This document shows, one piece after another, positions 35,900 to 48,300 of a stretch of 64,000 nucleotides of DNA. The notes under the pieces were generated by a model. The model did no database searches, was not told the origin of the DNA, and saw only the letters and a program-made list of their open reading frames with translations. Position 1 is the stretch's first letter; the number at the start of each line of letters is the position of its first letter. The stretch comes from Bryopsis sp. KO-2023 (taxonomy: Eukaryota; Chlorophyta; Ulvophyceae; Bryopsidales; Bryopsidaceae): positions 2,108,001 to 2,172,000 of the forward strand of contig BSYQ01000012.1 of the NCBI GenBank assembly GCA_030272585.1, read 5' to 3'. The position numbers and the translations under genes are program-made.

Positions 35900-38800
35900 T
35901 CAGGACACCAACAATTGCTGCCTGATTCTCTTCGGCATAGCAACGGCGCTGTCCACCACATTTTGAGCACCGCCATTGCCATTGCCATTATCATTGGCAG
36001 TGACATAGGCAGTGTGGTGATTCCAACCACTCCACCACTTGTTTCCAAAGCTGGAGCTGGAGCCCCAGTCTCCACCGGATGACCAATCTGTGGACCAGCC
36101 GCTCTGTTCTTGGGTGCTGGTCTCCTGTGTGGAAGCTTCTTCGCCCTTATCTTGTGTGTCACTAGCGCCGGACTCGGACGTTGATTCCGAGGAAGATTCC
36201 GAGGAAGATTCAGAAGATGAGGAGTCTGAGCCTGAGCCTGAACCTGAGCCTGAGCTACCACCATAACCTCCCCAGCCTCCCCATGAACTGGTACTTCCAG
36301 CTGAACAAGCATGAACAAACCAGCACATCAGACCACCGTTCGAAAAGTACATCAAGCAAGAAAACAGTCAGGATGTTCACCACACTCGCAGTTGTTTCTT
36401 CTGATGAAGTCGATACTGTCAGGACTGATAGATGGCAACACAATTTATTGTGGTTGACACCCAAACAGGGTTTGATGGGCTAACCTCCAGTCAATATCCC
36501 ATTGTCTCACCTGACCATGACTTCCTGCCCCCAGGTATCCACTGAGATCCAGCTGATTTTCCTGGTGCATAAGTGTCTCCTCCACCTCCTCCACCACCAC
36601 CTCCAGCGCCATCTCCTCCACCACCACGGCCACCTTTGTCATCTCCTCCTCCATGACCATCACCAAGACCTCCACCACCACCACCGCCACCACTAGCTCC
36701 AGCACCTCCACCTCCACCAGCACCTATGACGGACAGCGAATACAGTGCTTAACAGTCTCACACAACAAACATACACAAGGCTTCTGCCTGTTTACGTCAA
36801 ACAATGAAGTATCGTGCTGCAACCTCAATCGTGCCATTATCTGTTTGTCAAATGAGGGATTTTTTTTCAATTCACCAAACGATGACTCAGAATGTACATC
36901 AGTTGTATGAGTAATACAACCAATTGATCATACCGTCTTTACTTCCTCCTCCTGTTCCACCACCACCAGACGTGCTTCCTCCTCCAGACCCTGAGCCTGA
37001 CAGGCCTCCACCTCCACCACCAGCTGTTTCACTTTGTCGTCCCGCATCAATGCTTCCGCCACCTTTTCCAGAGGACCCATCACCACCACCACCACCTCCA
37101 CCACCAGCAAGGCCACCACCTCCTCCTCCACCACCCTTCGAGCCACCAGATCCACCACCACCATGAAGTGCTCCAGCACCCTCTCCTCCACCAGACTTGC
37201 CACCACCTCCACCACCTCCTCCACCACCAGTGTCTTTGCATTTGTCTTTGCCATATCCACCGCCACCACCACCACCGGCTCCACCAGATTTGCCACCTCC
37301 TTCACCACCTCCTCCACTGTGGTCTGAAATCCCACCTCCACCTGAAACATAGGAGAGGCTCGTTGTTTTACAAGTTGCGATTAAGACGAACACCAAGTTG
37401 ACAAAGGCATAACTTTCATCGACACATTCAACAGGGCAAAGTCAGTACCTTTTCCGCCTCCGGAATCACCACCTCCACCACCTCCTCCTCCTGATTTACC
37501 ACCTCCTCCACCACCTCCTGAGCCGCCACCGCCAGAGCCTCCTCCACCTGCACATAGAAAAAGATAATATCAAACCCAAGGCACAGAGCAGGAAGTACAA
37601 AGAAAGGCATCATAGACACTTGGGAGATCAAGTGGGGGCATTAGATGTTGCTGAATGATTGAGGTCCAATCACGACTTTTGTCGATAGTTTCTCTTTCTC
37701 AGAAAGCAACTGAACATTTGTGCAGGGAACTACTCCTTGTGGAGTTGCCTGATCATTCCAGGTCTCACACAGGGCTTCCTGTCCTTAATACCCACCGACT
37801 GTGTCACCACCACCCTTCGCATAGCCTTTTTGTTTTCCATCACCACCATCACCACCTCCACCTCCTCCTCCTCCACCAGTTTGGCCAGATTTCTCATCGT
37901 ATGCTCCACCACCTCCGCCACCTGCTCCTCCACCCTGATGAGAAGTTCCAGAGCCTCCAGAACCTCCTCCTCCTCCCATTTCTTCCGTTTCAGCACCGCC
38001 GGATCCTGTTTTTTTTTTTTTTTATTGGCAAATACATTGAAGTCAGGAAATTTATCATGAAATTCTTGATTCACTCAACTGCGCTTTCCTTAAGGTTCCA
38101 TGCAGCGATTATCTTCTCTGTAGGACATCATAATGTACCACCTGAACTGGCATGAGGCCAAGTGAGCAGGGATAGGGATGCTGCTGAGTGGTGGTCAGCT
38201 GGGATCTCCTCAGAGATGATCATTTGTCAATACCCCTGAGCCCCTCTCTCATCCAACTCACCTTCACCGCCGGCTTGGTCTCCTGCTCCGCCACCTCCAC
38301 CTCCACCACCAGTTCCTCCACCTCCGCCACCAGCACCTTGACCCTTCGTCAAGTCGGATCCAGCTGAACCTCCACCTCCCTTCCTATCACCTCCACCTGT
38401 TCCACCTCCAGAAAGACTTCCTCCTCCACCACCGCCACCACCGCCAGTTATAATATCACCCTCCTTTGCTGTACCATGACCTTTGCCACCTCCACCTCCA
38501 CCGCCTCCACCACCTGTTACATCCATAACAATCTAAGTACAAAGCATCCATCTGCTGGGGAAGTTCCTGCCCAGGCCTTCCAAGAGCAGAGAAAAGCAAT
38601 GACAGCTTGAGATCTGACCTTGACCAGTAGCTGTTTTTGATTGGCCACCAGATCCACTTCCTCCACCAGATAATCCACCAGACGCAGAACCACCACCACC
38701 AGGACCACCACCTCCAGCACCTCCACCACCTGACAGCCAATGAAAATAGATGGAAGTCAAAATATGAACAGTTTTAACAGGCTGAGTAATAACTCATAGA

Positions 38801-41800
38801 AACAACAAGATTCTTGTTGTTGAATGTATGAGAGTGGGATGCCAGAACACACAATGCAACCATACCTGCTCCACCACCACCGCCACCACCTCCGCCACCT
38901 CCTTCTGCTTTTGCTTTTCCTTCTCCAGGTGCAGCGGGGGGAGAACCAGGTACTCCTCCTTTTTTGTGACCACCACCACCTCCTCCACCACCAGTCTTGT
39001 CTCCAGATCCAGTACCGCCGCCACCTGGACTTCCTCCTCCTCCACCACCTCCGCCACCACCACATTCACTTGCTCCTCCACCAGCACCTCCACCACTCTT
39101 ATCATCACCTCCTCCTCCTCCTCCACCGCCACCTTAACAGCCAAAAAACGCCTGTCAAGTGACATATCTGGAAAATCCGTATTGAACACATGTGCAATGA
39201 GAAAACCATGGCAAAATATCTCAGGGAGACAGGTCATCACTCCGGCTCACCATCTCCTGGGCAGGCACAAGTGCATGCACTAGATGTAGGACATGGTTGC
39301 TTCACGGGGTGTTTGGGATCACATGGAGCACAAGTTGGGCAGCGAGGCTTTGAAGGTGTGGGTGCAGGGGGTGGCGGAATAATATGGGGCTTAGGGGGCC
39401 CAAATTGTATTGGGGGCAGCTCTGGCGAGGGGGAAGCTGGAGGTGGGGGAATAATATGGGGCTTAGGGGGCCCAAATTGTATTGGGGGCAGCTCTGGCGA
39501 GGGGGCAGCTGGAGGTGGGGGAATAATATGGGGCTTAGGGGGCCCAAATTGTATTTGGGGCAGCTGTGGCGGGGGGGAAGCTGGAGGTGGGGGAATAATA
39601 TGGGGCTTAGAGGGCCCAAATTGTATTGGGGGCAGCTCTGGCGAGGGGGAACCTGGAGGTGGGGGAGAGGGCGGCGGGGGAGAGGGCGGCGGGGGAGAGG
39701 GCGGCGGGGGAGAGGGCGGCGGGGGAGAGGGGGGCGGGGGAGAGGGTTCCCGTGGTGCAGGAGGCCCCAAAGGCCACAGAGGGGGCCCGAATGTAAAAAT
39801 CTTCTCTGGAGGGGGTGGCGGTGAAGGCGGCGGGGGAGAGGGGGGCGGAGGAGAGGGCGGCGGGGGGGATGGAGGTGGGGGAGAGGGGGGCGGTGGAGGT
39901 TGTCTCCGTGGTGCAGGAGGCCCCAAAGGCCACAGAGGGGGTCCGAATGTGAAGATCTGCTCTGGTGGGGGGGGCGGTGAGGGTGGTGGGGGTGAGGGCG
40001 GTGGGGGTGATGGCGGCGGGGGAGAGGGCGGCGGGGGAGAGGGCGGTGGGGGAGAGGGGGGCGGGGGAGAGGGGGGCGGGGGAGGTTGTCTCCGTGGTGC
40101 AGGAGGCCCCAAAGGCCACAGAGGGGGCCCGAATGTGAAAATCTGCTCTGGAGGGGGTGGCGGTGAAGGCGGTGGGGGTGAGGGCGGCGGGGGAGAGGGC
40201 GGCGGGGGAGATGGAGGTGGGGGAGAGGGGGGCGGTGGGGGAGGGTGTCTCCGCGGTGCAGGAGGCCCCAAAGGCCACAGAGGGGGTCCGAATGTGAAGA
40301 TCTGCTCTGGTGGGGGGGGCGGTGAGGGTGGTGGGGGTGAGGGCGGCGGGGGGGATGGAGGTGGGGGAGAGGGCGGTGGGGGAGAGGGGGGCGGTGGGGG
40401 AGGGTGTCTTCGTGGTGCAGGAGGCCCCAAAGGCCATAGAGGGGGTCCAAATGTCAAAATCTTCTCTGGAGGGGGTGGCGGTGAAGGCGGTGGGGGGGAA
40501 GGGGGCGGTGGAGGTTGTCTCCGTGGTGCAGGGGGTCCCAAAGGCCACAGAGGGGGTCCAAATGTATGCACTGTCCCTGGTGGCTTCGGTGGTTTCTTCT
40601 GCGGAGCAGGTGGTCCCAAAGGCCACAGAGGGGGCCCAAATGTGAACACCTTCCCTGGAGGGGGCGATGAAGGCTGGGGTGGTGAAGAAGGGGATGAAGG
40701 GTGTCTCCTTGGTGCAGGGGGTCCCAAAGGCCATAGAGGGGGTCCAAATGTAAACACCTTTTCCGGAGGTGGGGGGGAGGGAGGTGGGGGGGAAGGGGGC
40801 GGTGGAGGTTGTCTCCGTGGTGCAGGGGGTCCCAAAGGCCATAGAGGGGGTCCGAATGTAAACACCTTTTCTGGAGGTGGGGGGGAGGGAGGTGGGGGGG
40901 AAGGGGGCGGTGGAGGTTGTCTCCGTGGTGCAGGGGGTCCCAAAGGCCATAGAGGAGGTCCAAATGTGTGAACTTCCTCTGGTCCCTCTACAGGGGTAAT
41001 TGGCGAAGGCGGGGGTGGAGGGTGTCTCCGCGGTGCAGGGGGTCCCACAGGATACAGAGGGGGCCCAAATGTGAACACCTTCCCTGGAGGGGGCGATGAG
41101 GGCTGGGGTGGCGAAGGGGGGTGTGGAGGGTGTCTCCGTGGTGCAGGGGGTCCCAAAGGCCATAGAGGGGGTCCAAATGTGAACACCTTTTCTGGAGGGG
41201 GGGGTGAGGGAGGGGGGGGTGAAGGGGGGGGAGAAGGGTGTCTTCGCGGTGCAGGGGGTCCTACAGGCCACAGTGGAGGTCCAAACGTGTGGATGGGCTT
41301 CTGAGTTGAGGGACCATGTGATGGTGTGACAGTACCTATTCCCGGGGGTTTGCCTGATGTGTCCTTTGGGCCATGTACTCCCTCCATAGACTTCGATTCC
41401 TCTTTTTTGGGTGCAGGGGGCCCCAGAGGCCACAGAGGAGGTCCAAATGTGTGGATGGGCTTCTGGATTGCAGGACCATGCGATGGAGTGATGGTACCTA
41501 TGCCACGAAATTTGGTTTATGTATGCTTCTTCCAATCCTTCGAATAGCGAGTCTTGGTTTTATTGGTACTGAAGGTTACAGAGTGAGTTTCTGACTTACC
41601 TTGAGGTGCAACCGTTGAGGTATCGCCACCTGATGATGATCCAGACCCCCAAGATGATCCATGTTGGAATGTCATTTTCCCCCACCGATGAGATATTCCA
41701 GGTTTCCTCTTGGGTGCAGGGGGTCCTATTGGGAAGAGGGGTGGACCAAAGTCGCCTCCTCCCCCTGACTGACCCCCACCAGATGTCCCCTTGCCACCTG

Positions 41801-44199
41801 ATAATCCAGATCCACCTGATGATCCAGACCCCCAAGATGATTCAGACCCCCAAGACGATCCATGTTGGAATGTCATTTTTCCCCACCGATGAGATATTCC
41901 AGGTTTCCTCTTGGGTGCAGGGGGTCCTATTGGAAACAGGGGTGGACCAAAGTCGCCTCCTCCCCCTGACTGACTTCCACCAGCTGCCCCCTTGCCACCT
42001 GATGATCCAGATCCACCAGACGATTCAGATCCACCTGATGATCCAGATCCACCTGACAATCCAGATCCACCTGTCGATCCAGATCCACCTGACGATCCAG
42101 ATCCACCTGACGATCCAGAACCACCTGATGATCCAGATCCCCAAGATGATTCAGACCCCCAAGATGATTCGGACCCCCAAGATGATCCATGTTGGAATGT
42201 CATTTTTCCCCATCGATGAGATATTCCAGGTTTTCTCTTGGGCGCAGGGGGTCCTATTGGAAATAGGGGTGGACCAAAGTCGCCTCCTCCCCCTGACTGA
42301 CTTCCACCAGCTGCCCCCTTGCCACCTGATGATCCAGATCCACCAGACGATCCAGAACCACCTGATGATCCAGATCCACCTGATGATCCAGATCCACCTG
42401 ACGATCCAGAACCACCTGATGATCCAGATCCACCTGATGATCCAGACCCCCAAGATGATTCAGACCCCCAAGATGATCCATGTTGGAATGTCATTTTTCC
42501 CCACCGATGAGATATTCCAGGTTTTCTCTTGGGCGCAGGGGGTCCTATTGGAAACAGGGGTGGACCAAAGTTACCTCCTCCCCCTGACTGACTTCCACCA
42601 GACGACCCCTTGCCACCTGACGATCCAGATCCACCTGACGATCCAGATCCACCTGACGATCCAGATCCACCTGACGATCCAGATCCACCTGACGATCCAG
42701 ATCCACCTGACGATCCAGATCCACCTGACGATCCAGATCCACCTGACGATCCAGATCCACCTGACGATCCAGATCCACCTGACGATCCAGATCCACCTGA
42801 CGATCCAGATCCGCCTGATGATCCAGAACCCCAAGATGATTCAGACCCCCAAGACGATCCATGTTGGAATGTCATTTTTCCCCACCGATGAGATATTCCA
42901 GGTTTTCTCTTGGGCGCAGGGGGTCCTATTGGAAACAGGGGTGGACCAAAGTTACCTCCTCTCCCTGACTGACCCCCACCAGACGCCCCCTTGCCACCTG
43001 ATGATACAGATCCACCTGACGATGCAGAACCACCTGATGATCCAGATCCACCTGACGATCCAGATCCACCTGAAGATCCAGAACCACCTGACGATCCAGA
43101 ACCACCTGACGATCCAGAACCACCTGACGATCCAGATCCACCTGACGATCCAGATCCACCTGACGATCCAGAACCACCTGATGATCCAGACCCCCAAGAT
43201 GATTCAGACCCCCAAGATGATCCATGTTGGAATGTCATTTTTCCCCACCGATGAGATATTCCAGGTTTTCTCTTGGGTGCAGGGGGTCCTATTGGAAAGA
43301 GGGGTGGACCAAAGTTACCACCTCCACCTGACTGACCTCCACCAGATGATCCCGACTGACTCTGGCCACCTGAGCGATGTGTCGATGTGTAAGTCTCACG
43401 TGACGACTTTGTGGTCTTATGAGTCGTCGTTGTCTTGTGTGAAAATGTGCTCTTACGAGTCGTCTTTTGAGACGTCCCCCAGTCTTCCTTCCATGCATGG
43501 GAGGGAGCTTGAGGTGCGGGAACAGATCCTGGTGGCTGTGGGGGATTGGGGGGCTTGGGGGGATGTGGTGGGTATGGTGGGTTCGGAGGTAAAGGGGGCT
43601 TTGTGTGTGCACAATCACAGTTCTTCTGCACAAGTCCATTTGGATGGTTGCACTGACAATTCGCTCGAAATCCTGTCATAACACAAGGTAGGCCTCTAAG
43701 ATATGATATACAGGACCTGTGCTACTTGGGAAATCGACACTTCTCTTGAGACGATCGTCAGAAAAATAGAATTTTGTAGCTTGCACCTGCTGATCTCTTG
43801 TGGGTGGTGGACTCATTGAAGGACAGTCCAGCTCCCTCTCTCTGCTCAAGGTGGCTGAGGTACTGGATGGAGGCATCTGGGTGCCCATTCAATCCTACAG
43901 ACAAGCACAGTTTGATTTCACTGGCTGCAATCAAGGAAGCGGTACTAATTCCATGACTACATCGATGCAATTTGGCCATCGCTCCATCTCCCACCTGGCA
44001 AGTGCAGGATCATTGCGGACAGAACCTGCAGTTGGCAAACCGACCATGTTAGTTTCTAGTTCGAATCGATCGAAAGGCTTTAAGCGGAAAGGCTTTAAGC
44101 GGAATGGCTCCAAGAGCAAAGCCGGGCGATAAAGCCAATACTCACCACGGTGAACATTGCTCCCGCTGTCCGCAGGGTTGCGTTTTTGCGCCACCGCAC
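35900..44199 (-). CDS. Giant modular Ser/Gly-, Pro- and Gly-rich extracellular (wall-like) protein, 5' end unresolved
   Basis: Thirteen minus-strand exons traced: 44199-44146, 44025-43995, 43920-43787, 43672-41600, 41497-39251, 39132-38866, 38729-38619, 38513-38262, 38005-37796, 37547-37449, 37341-36934, 36723-36511, 36300-35900; at least 2,165 residues. In order: an N-terminal region ending in a Cys motif (CQCN, CDC); a Pro-rich hinge; six SWGS/SGG blocks each introduced by [17 protein letters not shown]; a Pro block with about 14 [13 protein letters not shown] repeats separated by SPPPP runs (extensin-like); a Cys knot (CPTCAPC); then seven Gly-rich modules and an acidic Ser-rich tail. Except near the N-terminus every intron is phase 1. 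SPPPP and poly-Gly resemble plant and algal cell-wall glycoproteins; a wall, theca or mucilage role is inference. The first exon with signal peptide was not found upstream of 44199. Confidence 0.85.
36511..39132 (-). repeat. Glycine-rich symmetric exon array
   Basis: Seven consecutive exons of the giant gene (267, 111, 252, 210, 99, 408 and 213 nt) each encode poly-Gly blocks broken by K, D, S and occasional C. Each begins with the last two bases of a Gly codon and ends with the first base of one. All lengths divide by three, so any module can be skipped or duplicated without a frameshift. Confidence 0.85.
39251..41497 (-). repeat. Proline-rich tandem repeats within one exon
   Basis: One 2,247-nt exon encodes about 14 copies of [15 protein letters not shown] separated by SPPPP runs of varying length, then four copies of a unit containing [14 protein letters not shown]. 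It closes with a Cys-rich stretch (CPTCAPC and CTCACPGD). At DNA level these are G-rich runs such as GGCGGGGGAGAG on the plus strand. Confidence 0.85.
42613..42812 (-). repeat. 18-bp minisatellite encoding Ser/Gly repeats
   Basis: The plus-strand unit GATCCAGATCCACCTGAC is repeated about eleven times almost perfectly and encodes GSGSSG on the minus strand. Shorter and more degenerate arrays of the same unit lie at 42000-42130, 42320-42440 and 43000-43190. The near-identity of the units suggests recent expansion. Confidence 0.85.
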
Positions 44200-45335
44200 C
44201 TGAGAATAGGACAGAATGGCGTTATGTATGCACTGCCACACGTAACACCCACCAAGTTTTCTACACGTTTGAACAGCACACAGACAATCACGTTTCACTG
44301 CGCTCAGAACCCCATACACAACATTTCCCAGTCGTCCCGTGATGGCTTCCGAAAACCTCGGATCTCTTACAAGCAGACAGGTGGCCTAAGCTTGGGTGTT
44401 GAGTTCTGAAGTGGCTTGGTGTTACAAGTGAGATCTTATCTACCAAGCATGGAAACAATTCTGGGCGGTGCCGAGTCACTGGTTGCGAGCGCACCATGTT
44501 TGCTCTTGTTGGATCGTGTCTACCAAGCTAAAGGGAAGCATGCGCTTCGCCACCGCGCCTTGCCGGGAGAGCTGCTAGTCGCTGTCGGCAGCAAGGTGTG
44601 CAACTGTGAGCTTATTTGGAGTTGTGCAGGCACTCCGCCGGACAACCAGCGCGGACTTGGTGCATTGGAATGTACTAAAAGACGGAGTTCAGGTCGCCAC
44701 TAAACCACCTTTTTGACTGTTTTTCTCCCAGGACAGACTCTTCCGCCTGCATGGGCGAATCGACAACCAAATGAAGCCATTCAGCATCGACAATGCTGAA
44801 GCTCGTCGCCAAGTCACGATACGTTTCGGCGGCAGTTGTTTCGGGACCCCCAGGCGAAATCTTTCCACGAAGCCGTGGTGGTCGACGCATCCCTCTTTCT
44901 TGCAAACCTCATGTCCCCATTTCTAAGACACACCTGGCCGTGATCGAGGCAACTCCAGGAAGGCCGTTCTCGTCTGTCCGCACACACCCAAGCTGCGAAA
45001 AGTCGCGCAGTGCTCTTTTCGCGGCGCTCTGATGGGGTGTTTTTGTCAACACCACTGCGTCTCTTTCGCGAATCCTTGCCGCATTTCCTTGCCTTCGGAA
45101 GTGAGTCATGCATTGGTGGTCCCTGGGTTTGGCCAGGCCATGGGTGTCCAATCAATCGATTCAAAATTCCTACACCACCGCATGACACAAGAATGACAGA
45201 GAAGCAGCGAATTCATTTGGGTTGCTCCAATCATCACGGAAGCCACAAGCGGAGTGGGTTTCAGAAAAACGCATGTCGTTCCAGCAACGGCGACTGTTTT
45301 CGCTTAGTAACCGGGGATCCACACGACTGGGATCA
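44200..45335. other. Divergent intergenic region
   Basis: Between the traced 5' end of the wall-like gene (minus) and the 5-oxoprolinase start (plus). It should contain the missing first exon(s) and signal peptide of the wall-like gene and both promoters. Overlapping frames on both strands prevented a choice, and no hydrophobic signal peptide was identified. Confidence 0.45.
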
Positions 45336-48300
45336 ATGAGCTCGGCCCGCACAAGCCGCCACGAAAGCCAGAAAGACTTCTCCTTTTGGATAGACCGTGG
45401 TGGCACGTTCACCGACGTCTTTGCTGAGGTAGGCAATGTCTGGTAGGCCACACTTTCCCTTTCACCAGCATCGATTGCACATGCATCATCTGTTATGACT
45501 CAATCCATTAATGCATGTTGGAATTTGGATCATCTTTCTGGATGCCCAACATGCACAGAAAAATCCCAGATGAAAGATAGATCCCTGTTTTGGATTGGAT
45601 ATGTTGATCAAAGCGATATATAAACCTTGCGCGCTAAGGGGTTTTCTTTGTGTTTCCCCTATGCTATAGGCTCTGGCCTGGCATGTCTTGTAAATTTTGT
45701 TTGGATATTCTCACCTCATTCGATTGGGGGGGTGCTGATACTTGATGGTCATTAAATGATGAGTCATTTCTTGGTGCATATTGTTCGTCCACCAAGGCCT
45801 GACAGCTTCTCTCCACATTTCAAATTGACATGATGCTTTGACAATTCGACAATATTTTTGTCTTTCCAGGTTCCTGCCGAAAATGGATCCTCCTACAGGT
45901 GAGAAGTGCCGAAGAATTGGTGGTTGTCCCCGAAGCAATATAATTGGCATCCCAGTTTTCTTTTTTTCTTTCAATGTTGTAACGGCCCTCATGATTAATC
46001 AGGATGGAAATTTCGTTGAATATCAGACCTTGAGATGATAGAAGCTTTTTTAAAAGCTTTTTTAATTTCGGAATCGACATTAAAATCGAACAAGATGCAC
46101 ACACAGGGGACGCCATCGAAAGGATCCTGCCTTTTGAGAAGAAAATCCAAAAACCTGCGCACAAATACTCCCTTTTTAGGGATTTTCTTGAACATTCTCC
46201 ATCGACAGGTTTCTTTTTTTATCCACACAGGGGGTTTCCCCCCTGTTTCTGCTCCACACACACAATCGCAGCAGCAGTATGACTGTCCTTCATGTCAGTA
46301 GAATAACCCCACAAGCAGTCTGACACACACACACATGACTTGCACATGGATTTTTTTCCCCAGGACATTGAAGTTGCTTTCGGAGGATCCTGCTCATTAC
46401 AGAGATGCGCCATTGGAAGGAATTCGAAGGGTGTTGGAGGAAACCACTGGGGCACCTCATTCTCGAGACACCCCCCTCGACACGTCAAGAATAAAATCCA
46501 TCCGAATGGGCACCACTGTGAGTTCACCCCACCCCACCACACTTCTTTTTTTCTTTCTGTTTCCTTTTTTTTTTCTTTACCTGAGTGGAGTATTGAGGAC
46601 GCCTCTTGAGAAATCGATTGTGTCGAAACTTTTCGTTTTGATGATGCCAGGATTTTAACTCTGGACGAAGTGGAACGGGTTAAAAATCGATCAGCGTTTC
46701 TTTGGTTACATATGCAATGTTGAAATGGTCGATCGAACTCATGGGGGACCTGTGGATTTCTCAATTCTTTCATATTTTTTATGGAATGCAGGTGGCCACG
46801 AACGCTTTGCTCGAGAGGAAAGGGGAGCCCATGGCCATCGTCGTGACGAAGGGTTTCCAGGATTTGCTCCACATTGGAAATCAGGTGGAGGCCCAGAGCA
46901 TCGATCATCAATGCAATATATTTTTGGAAAAAATAAAATAAGTAATATATAGATATATATATTTATCGTCCTGTTTCGGAAAACGAGAAAACAGTGAGAC
47001 CTGCTCCGAACAACCCCATCAAACGGACCTCCCTTCCCAGGAATTGCACTTTTTTTGGGGGGAGTTATTTTCAGCTGCAAGGTAAAAAGACAGATCAAGA
47101 CTGTCTAGAGAACATCGAATGAAAAAAAATAGGGGGTTAAATATGCTGACTTTTGGGACGTTGACCATGCACGGTTGAGGTTTTTGTTTGTTTTTCTGAG
47201 CAGTCACGGCCAAATATTTTCGATTTGGAAGTCAAGTGCCCAGACGTTTTGTACGAATGCGTTGTTCAAGCCGATGAGCAAATTGCATTGAAGAAATTCA
47301 TGGATGAAAGGTGCTTCCATCTGTTTTTCTTTATTTCAAATCATTTTTTTTGCAGCGATTTTTTCCTTTCTTTCTTAAAACAGCGAAGATAACTGACAGG
47401 AAAACAAAACTGAACAAAAACACACAGTGGTGGTTTGGGCAAGGGTTTTTTTTCATTGCAGTTGTTGCAACGCATGTAACAAGATGGCCAGATGATTGAT
47501 AAATTTAAATTGAAAGTTTTTACGTACAAGTCAAAGATTTGCTGAGTGGGGCCCTTCCCACGGAAATGTTTTAAACGAGGTCGGACGATATTTCACACGG
47601 AGTCAGGTCACAAACCACTCGAATTTGGAAATGGAAAAATCGAACAAATTAGAAAATGAAATGAGATTTGAAAACCTCATCATGTGTCATACAATTCTCA
47701 CAGCTTTCTTTTTGTATTAAAAAATTCCTTCAGTTTTTTTTCAGTTTTGCTTTTTGGTTTCTTTCAGTTTATTGACCGGAAACCGTGAAGTGAAGGCGGT
47801 GACAAATGAGTCAGGCATCGTCCGAAAAGAAATCGACCTCGAGAAATTGAAAAAAGATCTTCAGGTTTGTGTGTGTGTGTTGGGGGGTGGGGTTCAAAAT
47901 CGTTCAACCGGGTGTAATACATTTCACCAGAAAACAGTAAAATTCACTCTATTTTTGGCATGTTTTTTTTACTTTTCCTCAAAATTTCAACAATAGCAGT
48001 AATAAAAACAAATAAAGATAAACAATCGCAATGTGTTCGTGTTAATTTCTTTGTTTTGTTTTTTTGGGGAAAAAAAAGGTGGTTCTGGACAAAGGAATTT
48101 CCAGCATTGCTGTGTTTCTCAAGCATGCGGCCCTATTTCCGGAACACGAGGTGGCGATCGGAAAACTCGCTGCAGAAATGGGTTTCACTCAAATTTCGCT
48201 CTCCCATGAAGTCATGCAAATGGTGAAAATGGTCCCCCGAGGTTTCACTGCTTCCGCCGATGCTTATTTGACACCTTGCATCCAGAGGTAGAAACAGAAA

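Noticed and set aside
39190..40971. 593-codon plus-strand frame rich in GGGGEGGGG
   Set aside because: It is the antisense shadow of the Pro-rich exon, which has in-phase splice sites at both ends and continues into other exons.
42000..43190. Regular direct repeats that could suggest a CRISPR-like array
   Set aside because: The units are contiguous without unique spacers, 18 bp long, and encode Gly/Ser repeats in an exon of a eukaryotic gene.
41606..43681. 691-codon plus-strand frame with [11 protein letters not shown] repeats
   Set aside because: Antisense shadow of the Ser/Gly-rich exon; repetitive 18-bp units keep every frame open.
44200..45335. Signal-peptide exon for the giant wall-like protein
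   Set aside because: Several ATG-initiated minus-strand frames exist, but none gives a hydrophobic leader with a phase-1 donor that joins the first traced exon.
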